NCBI GenBank assembly: GCA_900759565.1
Contig: CAAEVV010000064.1
Span: 1 to 64,000, forward strand
Direction of reading: 5' to 3'
From: an uncultured Collinsella sp.
GTDB taxonomy: Bacteria; Actinomycetota; Coriobacteriia; Coriobacteriales; Coriobacteriaceae
DNA: 64,000 nucleotides
The notes beneath the pieces are model-generated. The model was not told the origin of the DNA, searched no databases, and was given only the letters and a program-made list of their open reading frames with translations. Position 1 is the first letter of the stretch, and every line of letters begins with the position of its first letter. This document shows positions 15,999-24,900 of the stretch, one piece after another. Made by a program: the position numbers and the translations under genes.

Positions 15999-17204
15999 CT
16001 AGGCGCGGGATTTGGTGCGTGAAAGGGCCAGGCCTGCGGCGGCGATGGCCACGGCAAAGAGCACGGTGACGCCCAGGTCGCAGGCGATGTCGCCCAACAT
16101 GGCAGACGTCAGGTCCGACGCGAGCGCCTTGCCGATCGCGTCGTTCACCCAATATGTCGGCACAAAGTGCGCCACGGTCTGCACGGCCGGGCCCATCAGC
16201 GACAGCGGCATCCAAGCGCCGCCCAAAAACGTCATGAGCATGCCGAGCAGGTTGCCCACGCCATTGAGCAGCTCCTCGCGCGCACCCAGGCCCGAAAGGG
16301 CAAAGCCAACGGCCAGCGGCGTGCACGCCAGGGCAAACGTCGCCGCCAGTGCCAGGCACACACGGCCCACGCCGACCTCGGCGACCGCGCCGGCAAAGCC
16401 CACGACGCCCATCATGCTCGACACAAACCAGATGCAGACGGTGAGCACGGCGGCGGCGGCAAACACGGCAAGCGAACGTTGGCGCTCGGAGATTGGGCCG
16501 GCATCCATACGACGCACGCGCTCGGGCTCGTTCATGCCCGAGAACACCAACCCCACCGATACGATGACCGACGAGATAATCGCGTACGCGCCAAAGTTGA
16601 AGTACGACTCGAGCGTGGCGGCAGCAGCCGAGTCGACCTTGACCCGCTCGATCTGGACCTCCGCGCGCTTTGCAGCGGCATGTTCGGCGGCCTTGGCAAC
16701 GTCGCCGTTGGAGGCAGTGGGCTCAAGTGCGGCTGCAGCGCCCGCGAGCGAGATCCAGCGCGAAGCCTCGGCAGACGAAAGCGCCGCCGCCATGGTGCCG
16801 GCACCGTAGGTCACATCGAGCTTGGGCAGGGACTCCCCCGCGCGGGCAGCCGCGACCAGGTCGTCCTCGAACCCCTCCGGGATAAAGAACACGCAGTCGG
16901 CGCTGCCCTTGGCGCTGTTGCTCTTGGAGAGCGCGTCCGCAAGGTCGTACGTGTCATCGCCGACGCCCGTGACCAGGTCAAACCGCGAACCTAGGTGCTT
17001 GGTGAGCGCAAGTGAAAGATCACTGCCATCGCGGTCGACCACGATCACGTTGGCGTCGTAGGGCTTGTACTCGGTGAGCTGCGACGAGTTCCAGCTCACA
17101 GATGCCGCGATGAATACGCCCATCAGCGAAATGAACACCGTATAGATGAGCAGGTAGAACGGGTGCGCCAGCGCCATGCGAAGCGCGGTCTTAAAGGTGC
17201 TCAT
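15999..17204 (-). CDS. ABC-2 type exporter permease, second subunit
   Basis: This 401-residue protein has one N-terminal span (about 16-36), an extracellular domain of about 180 residues, and five to six C-terminal spans (about 205-395). That is the YhgE/ABC-2 permease plan found in drug, bacteriocin and lipid exporters. GGAAGGAG lies 6 nt before the ATG at 17204, which overlaps the end of the preceding permease gene by 14 bp. It forms a heterodimeric exporter with that permease and the upstream ATPase. Confidence 0.85.
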   Translation of the reverse strand: MSTFKTALRMALAHPFYLLIYTVFISLMGVFIAASVSWNSSQLTEYKPYDANVIVVDRDGSDLSLALTKHLGSRFDLVTGVGDDTYDLADALSKSNSAKGSADCVFFIPEGFEDDLVAAARAGESLPKLDVTYGAGTMAAALSSAEASRWISLAGAAAALEPTASNGDVAKAAEHAAAKRAEVQIERVKVDSAAAATLESYFNFGAYAIISSVIVSVGLVFSGMNEPERVRRMDAGPISERQRSLAVFAAAAVLTVCIWFVSSMMGVVGFAGAVAEVGVGRVCLALAATFALACTPLAVGFALSGLGAREELLNGVGNLLGMLMTFLGGAWMPLSLMGPAVQTVAHFVPTYWVNDAIGKALASDLTSAMLGDIACDLGVTVLFAVAIAAAGLALSRTKSRA

Positions 17205-18378
17205 AGCGGCTCCTTCCAAAAATCAGCGTGGCGGCGGCAACAAACACCAGCGTCATGAGGACCAGCGCGCCCGCGCGAACGGCAAAAGGCCCCAAGTCTT
17301 CAAAGAAATACAGGCGGTTGAACATGTCGCAGATAAGCTTGACGGGGTTGAGCCAGCACTCAGCCGGGCAGGCGCGGGCGACGTCGTCGGCAAGCGCCAT
17401 CGCTGGCTCGCCGTAGAGGCCGGCGAACAGGGCGCACGTAGTGGCAAAGCCCGTGAGGATGCCAGACTTGGACGCCTTGCCGCCCTTAACGGGAAGCGTG
17501 CCCACAAAGAGTCCCAAGCCCGTGGCGGCAAGCGCGGAAGCGGCGCCGCCCACCAAACACAGCCCCTCGCGCCCGCCAAAGTCGACGCCCACGACCAGAC
17601 GCACGTAGCCGATCGCGATCGCCATCGAGGCAAAGGAGACCAGCCACGAGCCCACAAAGATACCGGCCAGCGACGCCGTTTTGGAAAGACCGCCCACGCA
17701 GCGACGCGCGCCAAGACCCGACAGATTGGGCTGCAGGTCGATGACGCTCAAGGCGGCAAACTCGGCAGACATCATCGCGACCAGGCCAAAGAGCGCGTAA
17801 TAGTAGATGACCGTGCCGTCGGGTGTGGTGCGTGTCAGGCTTACGCGGCGGGTGCCGCCCTCGAGCGACAGGGCGCGCGCAACCGCCTCGGGGTCGGCGA
17901 GCGCCGCCGGGTTGTCCTGGGCAATCTGGGACATGAGCTCGGCATTTTGTGTATACGAGCTTGCCACCGTCTCCAGGATGCTGCGATCGGTGAGCACCGA
18001 TGATGCGCGCGAGCTGTCGTAGCTCGATAGCAGTGTGAGCTTGGGCGTGCCCGCAGCGTCGACCGTATAGATGCCCGCGACCTCGCCGGCCTTGAGCGCA
18101 CGGTTCGCAGCAGCCGCGTCGTCGCACTCGTGGATCTCGAGCAGCTGGTCGTCGCCTTCCTTGGCAAGCGACGTCGCCACATCCTTAAAGGTCGAAGCGT
18201 CCCAGACCTTGTCCGCCACGACGGCAACCGGCACCGGGTCGACCGTGCCGTCGGAGCTCAGGTTCGCAAACATAAACATGAACATCGTGGAAAGCGCGAT
18301 GGGAAAGAGGGCGCCCCAGACCCACGTGCTCGGCCGGCGCAGCAGCGTTTTGACCGTGATGATAATGGTGTTGAACAT
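17191..18378 (-). CDS. ABC-2 type exporter permease, first subunit
   Basis: This 395-residue protein has the same topology as its downstream neighbour: one N-terminal span (about 20-42), an extracellular domain (about 43-215) and six spans in the C-terminal half. It lies 9 bp after the stop of the ATPase gene and overlaps the next permease by 14 bp. The two permeases probably arose by duplication and pair in one exporter. Substrate unknown. Confidence 0.85.
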   Translation of the reverse strand: MFNTIIITVKTLLRRPSTWVWGALFPIALSTMFMFMFANLSSDGTVDPVPVAVVADKVWDASTFKDVATSLAKEGDDQLLEIHECDDAAAANRALKAGEVAGIYTVDAAGTPKLTLLSSYDSSRASSVLTDRSILETVASSYTQNAELMSQIAQDNPAALADPEAVARALSLEGGTRRVSLTRTTPDGTVIYYYALFGLVAMMSAEFAALSVIDLQPNLSGLGARRCVGGLSKTASLAGIFVGSWLVSFASMAIAIGYVRLVVGVDFGGREGLCLVGGAASALAATGLGLFVGTLPVKGGKASKSGILTGFATTCALFAGLYGEPAMALADDVARACPAECWLNPVKLICDMFNRLYFFEDLGPFAVRAGALVLMTLVFVAAATLIFGRSRYEHL

Positions 18379-18387
18379 GGCTGCCCC

Positions 18388-19326
18388 CTAGTCGCGCAGC
18401 TCGCGGCCGGTGATCTCGAGGAACACGTCGTTGAGGGTCGGCGGCTCGCTCCACACGCGGCCGAGCGCCACATCGGCGGCGCGCAGCGTGTCGAGGATGT
18501 CGACCAAATTGTGCGGGCTCGCTTCGCAGGTGCAGACGAGCTCGCCGCCGGACAACTCAACCGAAAGCACGTGCTCGAGGGCGCGCAGCCGCTCGACCGT
18601 GGCGGTCTCTACGGCGCTGACCTCGACAGTCACGCGCTCGCCCATTTGAATCATGCGTTTGAGCTCGTCATTGGTGCCCTGCGCCAGCACACGTCCGCCG
18701 TCCATGATCATGATGCGGCTGCAAATCTGCTCGACTTCCTCCATGTAATGGCTGGTATACACCACCGTGGCGCCCTCGTCGCGCAGGCGGCAGATGCCCT
18801 CCAGGATGGCGTTGCGGCTCTGCGGGTCGACCGCCACCGTGGGCTCGTCAAAGAAGATGAACTCGGGCTTGTGCGCGATACCGCAGGCGATGTTGAGGCG
18901 ACGCGCCAGGCCGCCCGAGAGCTTGCCGGGGCGAAACTTGGTAAAGTCGCCCAGCCCGACAAAGTCGATCGCCTCGTCCACCAGCGCGCGGCGGCGCTTG
19001 CGGTCGTTGACGTAAAGGCTGCAGAAATAGTCGATGTTCTCGCGCACCGTAAGCTCGTCAAACACCGCCACCTGCTGCGGCACCACACCGATGCGGCGCT
19101 TGAGGTCGTAGCGGGCGGGCGTCATGGGCTCGCCGAACAGCTCGATGGTGCCTTTGTCGTAGGCGAGCAGCTGCAGAATGCAGTTGATGGACGTGGTCTT
19201 GCCCGAGCCGTTGGGGCCCAGCAGGCCAAAGATCTCGCCGGGGGCGATGCTCAGGCTAAAGTGGTCGAGCGCGATAAGGTCGTCGTAGCGCTTGACGAGG
19301 TTTTCGACGTGGACGATGTCTGTCAT
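18388..19326 (-). CDS. ABC-2 exporter ATP-binding protein
   Basis: This 312-residue ATPase has Walker A GPNGSGKTT, Q-loop, signature LSGGLARR, Walker B FIFFDEPTVAVD and an H-loop TSHYMEE, plus the C-terminal extension common to drug and bacteriocin exporter ATPases (YhaQ/CcmA/DrrA type). It is the first gene of the exporter operon. It starts 211 bp from, and divergent to, the sensor kinase gene, so the two-component pair is the likely regulator. Confidence 0.92.
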   Translation of the reverse strand: MTDIVHVENLVKRYDDLIALDHFSLSIAPGEIFGLLGPNGSGKTTSINCILQLLAYDKGTIELFGEPMTPARYDLKRRIGVVPQQVAVFDELTVRENIDYFCSLYVNDRKRRRALVDEAIDFVGLGDFTKFRPGKLSGGLARRLNIACGIAHKPEFIFFDEPTVAVDPQSRNAILEGICRLRDEGATVVYTSHYMEEVEQICSRIMIMDGGRVLAQGTNDELKRMIQMGERVTVEVSAVETATVERLRALEHVLSVELSGGELVCTCEASPHNLVDILDTLRAADVALGRVWSEPPTLNDVFLEITGRELRD

Positions 19327-19524
19327 GAGGCGGCCCTTCTGTTGATTGCGGCCCGGTACGATTGCATCATCGCAGGAGCGAGCGGCGCGCACCAGTGAGC
19401 TTTGTCACGAGTGCGAGGGGGCAGAGGTGAAACCCCCGCTCGCGCGAGCGATCGACGCCGCTTTGCCGCGCGGGAGGAATGTCACGGTTGCGCAGGCAGC
19501 CCCTCCACCGCGCGCGCCTTCGCG

Positions 19525-19536
19525 TACAATACCCGT
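19525..19536 (+). promoter_or_regulatory. -10 box placing transcription start at the kinase ATG
   Basis: TACAAT (19525-19530) is only 6 nt before the ATG at 19537, and no Shine-Dalgarno fits between. This predicts a leaderless mRNA. The -35 region is weak. Confidence 0.5.
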
Positions 19537-20682
19537 ATGAACAGGCTTTTCGACAAATCGATCGTGCTGGCGTGCTGTATTGCGGCCGCCATGGGTCTTG
19601 CCGTGGACGCTCGCCTGGTCGCGGCGTTTTGCCTTGGCGTTATTGCCACCTCGCTGGCCGAGGTCGTACAGGATGAACGCACGCGCCGTGCAAGCGAGAC
19701 CGCGAGTTACGCTTACATCATCGTGGCTGTCTTCGTGCCGCCGTTTGTGCCGTTTGCGCCTCTCGCCCTCTATGACATCGCGCGGCGCGTGCGCCGTGAA
19801 CGCATCTGGCCCGCGCTGGCGATTGGCGCCGTGTTTGTCTGCGCGCTTGTCGCGGACCTTCGCGGCGGCGCGCTCACCACCCGAACGCTGCTGCTAACCG
19901 CCATCCTTTCGGTCGCCGCCACGTTGCTGTCGCTGCGCACCGCGCAGCTGGAGCGCGAACAGGAACGCATGCGTCGCACCCGTGACAAGCTGCAAGAACG
20001 CGCCCTGGCACTCGAGGCACGCAACCGCGACCTCGCCGACCGCCAGGACTACGAAGTCGAGCTCGCGACGCTCGCCGAACGCGCCCGCATCGCGCGCGAG
20101 ATCCACGATAACGTCGGGCACCAGCTCACGCGCGCCTCACTGCAGGCCGAAGCCCTACGCGTGGTCCACGCCGACGAGCCTGGCGTCGCCGCCGATTTCG
20201 CCGACGTTAAACGCACGATTGACGAGGCGCTCCAGCTTGTGCGCACCAGCGTCCACGCGCTCAACGACAACGCCGTCGACCTTTCCGTGCAGCTCGAACG
20301 CACTGTCGAAGGCACACGCTCGGACGGCGGCCCGCAGATTGAGCTTGAAGTTATGGCCGAACATGCGCCCGCAAACGTCGCCAACTGCTTTGCAGCGGTC
20401 CTGCGCGAGGCGCTCTCCAATACCATGCGCCACGCTTGCGCCCAGACCGTCACCGTACGGTGCATGGAGCATCCGTCGTTTTACCAGCTCATTGTTACCG
20501 ACGATGGCGTGGGTGAGGTCCAAGCAAGCGGCCGCGGCACCGCGGAGGGCATGGGGCTCGCCTCCATGCGCGAGCGCATCGAGGCGCTTGGCGGCACCTT
20601 CACCGCCGGCCCGCGTGCCGGCGCCGGCGGCTGGCGTGTGTTTGCCACCGTTCCCAAACAGCAAGGAGATGAGGACCGATGA
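19537..20682 (+). CDS. NarL-type sensor histidine kinase
   Basis: This 381-residue membrane kinase has four to five spans in the first 135 residues, a coiled linker (about 136-175), a HisKA_3 domain with the phospho-acceptor His190 (AREIHDNVGHQL), and an HATPase domain with N-box REALSNTMRHA, DDGVG and GMGLASMRER motifs. The short extracellular loops are those of kinases that sense within the membrane and control a neighbouring ABC exporter. It overlaps the response regulator by 4 bp (ATGA). Confidence 0.9.
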   Translation: MNRLFDKSIVLACCIAAAMGLAVDARLVAAFCLGVIATSLAEVVQDERTRRASETASYAYIIVAVFVPPFVPFAPLALYDIARRVRRERIWPALAIGAVFVCALVADLRGGALTTRTLLLTAILSVAATLLSLRTAQLEREQERMRRTRDKLQERALALEARNRDLADRQDYEVELATLAERARIAREIHDNVGHQLTRASLQAEALRVVHADEPGVAADFADVKRTIDEALQLVRTSVHALNDNAVDLSVQLERTVEGTRSDGGPQIELEVMAEHAPANVANCFAAVLREALSNTMRHACAQTVTVRCMEHPSFYQLIVTDDGVGEVQASGRGTAEGMGLASMRERIEALGGTFTAGPRAGAGGWRVFATVPKQQGDEDR

Positions 20683-21308
20683 GACTCATCGTTGTCGACG
20701 ACGACCGCTTGGTGGTCGATTCGCTCAAGATTATCTTGGGCGCCCAGCCGCAGATCGAAGTGGTGGGGACCGGTGCCAACGGCAACGATGCGGTGGCGCT
20801 CTACGCCGAGCACGCACCCGATATCGCGCTGCTCGACATTCAGATGCCGGGGCGCGACGGACTTTCGGCGGCACGCGAGATCCTTGAGCGCGACCCTTCG
20901 GCACGCGTGGTGTTTCTAACGACATTCTCGGATGACGAGTACATTGTGTCGGCGCTCAAGCTGGGCGCCCGCGGTTACCTGATCAAGACCGATGTCGCCG
21001 CCATTCCGCCGGCGTTGGCACAGGTCATGGACGGCAAACGCGTGCTCGAGGGCAAGGCAATCGAAGATGTTGACTTTGACGGGATGGGCAACAAGGCAGA
21101 CACGTCCCGCCGGCCCGCGGCCTTTGCCGGCCTGACCGACCGCGAGTTCGAAGTCGCCGAGCTCATCGCCCGTGGCCTCGACAACAAAGAGATTGCCGCC
21201 ACAGCCTATATGGGCGAAGGCACCGTGCGCAACCACATCAGCTCGATCCTGGCAAAGATGGGCCTGCGCAACCGCACGCAGATCGCCATCGCCTACCTGC
21301 GAGGGTAA
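20679..21308 (+). CDS. NarL/LuxR-type response regulator
   Basis: This 209-residue protein has a receiver domain with the acidic pocket D7-D9 and the phospho-acceptor D53 (LLDIQMPG). The C-terminal LuxR helix-turn-helix (about 145-205) reads LTDREFEVAELIARG followed by GTVRNHISSILAKMG. It is translationally coupled to the kinase. The likely target is the divergent ABC-2 exporter operon. Confidence 0.93.
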   Translation: MRLIVVDDDRLVVDSLKIILGAQPQIEVVGTGANGNDAVALYAEHAPDIALLDIQMPGRDGLSAAREILERDPSARVVFLTTFSDDEYIVSALKLGARGYLIKTDVAAIPPALAQVMDGKRVLEGKAIEDVDFDGMGNKADTSRRPAAFAGLTDREFEVAELIARGLDNKEIAATAYMGEGTVRNHISSILAKMGLRNRTQIAIAYLRG

Positions 21309-21368
21309 TTACCCAACGACCGACCACCCCGGCATAGCAAAATGGCTACCACCGATTTAATACCATTT

Positions 21369-21522
21369 CAAAACTATGCCGGTTTACTACGATGAATCGT
21401 CCACCTTCGACCACGGCAAATTGCGCGCTTGCAAAACCGCAGGTAGAACGCTTGCAATATTTAGAAAAATGCAGTCATGGTCGGGAATGTCGAATTCATC
21501 GTAGTAAACCGACATAGTTTTG
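21369..21522. repeat. Long palindromic element E1 (type A)
   Basis: Its 29-bp arms 21369-21397 and 21494-21522 pair at 28 of 29 positions; the left arm begins CAAAACTATGCCGG. The inside holds ACCGCAGGTAGAACGC, the reverse complement of the core word in E2-E4. Type A arms return at 28680-28833. Confidence 0.85.
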
Positions 21523-21609
21523 TTCGGGCGGCCCTGCACGAGTACCTCCGCAAGCCTCGCGGGACCAAAATGATCCGTTTTCTTCCGCCGCGGAGATCGG
21601 TTGACGGTG

Positions 21610-21775
21610 CCTGCCACGAAATCGGCCCATCTACTACGTTTGACTCGATACCCCTGACCATACCTTCGTTTTGAACAAAACCGCAGGCGTTCTACCTGCG
21701 GTTTTGTTTTCGCGCTTTTCGGCATGGTTGGGGGTAAGGGGCTAAACGTAGTAGATGGGCCGGTTTCGTGGCAGG
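21610..21775. repeat. Long palindromic element E2 (type B)
   Basis: Its 32-bp arms 21610-21641 and 21744-21775 pair at 31 of 32 positions; the core is CCACGAAATCGG then CATCTACTACGTTT. The centre is a second hairpin, AAAACCGCAGG/CCTGCGGTTTT. The leader word AAAATGATCCGTTTT precedes it at 21567-21581. Confidence 0.85.
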
Positions 21776-21796
21776 CCCTTCTCGCCTACGCACAAA

Positions 21797-21836
21797 AGCG
21801 CCGCCACGGAGGAGGGAGATGCCTCCGTGGCGGCTG
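21797..21836 (-). terminator. Adhesin gene terminator region, first hairpin
   Basis: Stem GCCGCCACGGAGG/CCTCCGTGGCGGC has GCTTTTG beyond it on the minus strand. It lies about 75 bp past the adhesin stop. Confidence 0.7.
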
Positions 21837-21869
21837 GGGGTAGGAGTAGGTCGGGATTTAGCCCTGCCG

Positions 21870-21899
21870 GCCGCCCGGGGCCTTTTGGCCCCGGGCGCT
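21870..21899 (-). terminator. Adhesin gene terminator region, second hairpin
   Basis: Stem GCCCGGGGCC/GGCCCCGGGC has a TTTT loop, 11 bp past the adhesin stop. It has no T run. Confidence 0.6.
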
Positions 21900-21909
21900 G
21901 TCGACGTGC

Positions 21910-24900
21910 CTAGCGCTTACGGATACCCCAGACCAGGGCTCCGACGCCGGCCATGGCGATGACGAATGCCATGAGCAGTGCAGCGACCTGCTGGTCACCC
22001 GTGGTGGGCAGGAAACCCTTGACCGTCTTGACGATGTTCGTCACGGTCTTGGGCGTGCCGGGATCGGGCGTCGGCACGGGCGTCTCGGGCTTCTTGTACG
22101 TGTTGTTGAACACGATACCCTCGACGCTCTTGTCGCCCTTGGTAAAGGCGACGTTCGCCTTGAGGTTGCCCTCGCCGTCATCGACCACGTTGACGGTCAC
22201 GGTAAAGACGGACTTGTCGTAGGTCATACCGGCCTCGTCGCCCTTGACCTCGCTGATGGTGTAGACGTGCGTACCGGGCTTGTCGTACTCAAACTTGTCG
22301 AAGCTGATCTTACCGTCGGCATCGTTGGTGACGGTGGACTCGATGCCCTCGCCAACGAGCTTAAAGCTGAACTCGTCCTTCTTGAGCTCGCGTCCCTCGA
22401 GCACCTTGATGGCGCCGATGGAGACTTGGGTGGGCATGGCGTGATACTTGTTGGTAAAACCAGCCGACTCGGTGGTTCCCTCGAGCTTGTGCGTCACGGC
22501 CAGTGTGCCATCGCCGTTGTCAGAGACGGTGGCCACGACGGTGTAGGTCGTACCGTCATAGGTGACGCCCTTGTACAGGCCGAGCGCATTGGGGCAAGCC
22601 TCGCGCAGCGTGTACGTGTGCGTGCCGGGCGCCTCGTAGCGGATCGGGCTCAGTGTCACAGTGCCGTTGGCGTCGTTGGTGCCGCTAGCGACAACCACGC
22701 CGTCCTCGAGCAGATCAAACGTGAACTCGCCGGCTGCAAGGTCGCGTCCGGTCAGACGCTTGACCGTCTTGACCTGATCGGTCACGGACGAATCGGTAGG
22801 CGTTACGCTGTAGGTGTTGATGAATGTGAAGGCCGCACCGTCGTCGCCGTTGCGCACGACGCTCAGATGTCCGGCGCCGTCGTCAGTCACGGTATAGGAA
22901 ACCTTGCGCGTGGCGTTGGCATCGTTGGTCACGCCAGGGGCGCTGCCGGTCTCGGTCACCGTATAGGCAAAGGTGTGCGAGCGCGGAGCGGTGGGGGCCG
23001 CAGGCTCGGACTCGTCGACATTGGCGTCAGCGGCGGGGTCGGCCTCGTCGGCCTCTGCCTCGTCAGCGTCGACGTCGTCAGCTTCGTCTGCCTCGGCCTT
23101 ATCGGTCGCGTCGTCCGTCACGCCCAGAGCGCGGTTGAGGTCCTCGAGCGTAAAGTGGATCTTGCCAAAGTCCACGTTACCGGCTGCGTCGTTGGTTACG
23201 GTCGTGCGCTCGGGCATCGGGGCACCTGCCTCGTCGGCGGTCACGGTAAAGGTGAACTTACCCGTGATGTCGGCCGGGGTCAGGCCCTCGGCAACCTGGA
23301 GCTTCTTAGTACCGGTGAGCGCGGCATCCACGGCGTCGGCGCCGTAGACGTTCTCGAACAAGGGCTCGACGCCGCCGTAGTCGACCGTCGCCGTCAGGGT
23401 ACCGTCACCGTTGTCGACGACGATAACCTTAAAGCCAAAGCTCCACGTTGTAGCGGAAACGCCATTCGGCAGCCCGAATAAATCTTCGTAGGCCGTGTAG
23501 TTAATGGTCCAGGCAAGCTTGCCGTCCTTATCGGTACGATAAGCAAGCCCAGCAGCCTCAAGATTAGCAAGCATCTTGGTGTCGTAGTGCAGCGTATCAA
23601 AGCTCACGTGCCCGCCGATATTGGGCTTGAGGTTTTCGTATGCCACAAGCTCACCCTGATAGGCGATGCCGAACCAGAACTCGCCGTCGGCCATCGGGCG
23701 ACCGGTCAGAGTCTTGGTGGCAACGACCTGAGCAGCGGTGCCACCAGGCGTGTTGGTCGTAGCGCTGTAACTGTTGTGGAACGGCACCAGGGCCTTCTCG
23801 ACCTTGTTCTCGCCACTCTTGTGGACCGTCTCATGCGTGCCCTCGGGACCACCGGAAACGGTCGTCGTAGCAGTGAGCGTACCGGCGGTGTCGTCGGCGA
23901 TGGCGATCGTCACCGTGCGTACGGCGTCATCGTAGGTGTAACCGGGCTGGCCGTCGTTCTTTTCGGCCACGGTGTACTTGAAGGTCTTGCCGGCGTCAGC
24001 CTGCGTAAATTTAACCTCATGACCAGCCAGAATGTCGATCAGTCCGACCGTTGCCTCTGCCGCTTCGGGGGACTTGAAGCTGTTGGCCCCGGGCAGCAGA
24101 CCGAGCGCGCGAGCCGAGGCGTCGTCAGCAGGTGTCACGGTAAAGGTGAACTGGCCCTCGGTCATGGGGCGGCCGTCCAGATACTTGCTGAGCCACAGAC
24201 CGCCGGCCGCGGTGTAGTTAAGCTCAGTGCGGTACGTGTTGGTAAAGCGTCCGTTTTCCTTCTTGGTGACGTTGGCGGTCAGGTTGCCATCGCCGTCCTC
24301 GGTCACGGTTACTTCGGCGGTCGCGACGTGGGAGTCATACGTCATGCCGACCGTATTGCCCGCGTTCTCGCGAATCTCGTACTTGTAGGTTCCGGCAGCC
24401 GTGTAGCGAATCTTGCCGAACTTGATGGCGGCAATGCCGTCCTTCGCATCGTGCTTGCTCACGGTTACGGTTGCAGGATCGGGTAGCGGGGCGCCATCGG
24501 GGGCGGTAATGGTAAAGCTGAACTCGTCCCCATCCGTCCACTCGCGACCGTCGATGGCCTTGCTCAGGTCAAAGTCGAGGTCTGCATCGGTCGGGGTCAC
24601 GCTGTAGGTGTTCTTGAAGGTTGCGGTCTTGGCGTCCTTCAGGACATGCTCGGCCTTGAGGGTGCCGTCGCCCTTGTCGGTAATGGTGGTCTCGATGGTG
24701 TACTTGGCGTCGCCGTACGTGATGCCCTTGCTGATGGTTCCGCCGTTGACCTCGCGCAGCGTGTAGGTGTGCTCGCCGGGTTTGTCGTAAATGGTTTTGT
24801 CCATGGCAATCGTGCCGTCGGCAGCGTTAGTGCCCTTGGCGACGACCTTGTCGCCCTCGACCAGCTCAAAGGAGAACTCGCCGGCAGCAAGCTCACGCCC

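Noticed and set aside
21387..21725. 112-codon minus-strand frame across E1 and E2
   Set aside because: It lies entirely in the palindromic elements and has no start signal; coding is unlikely.
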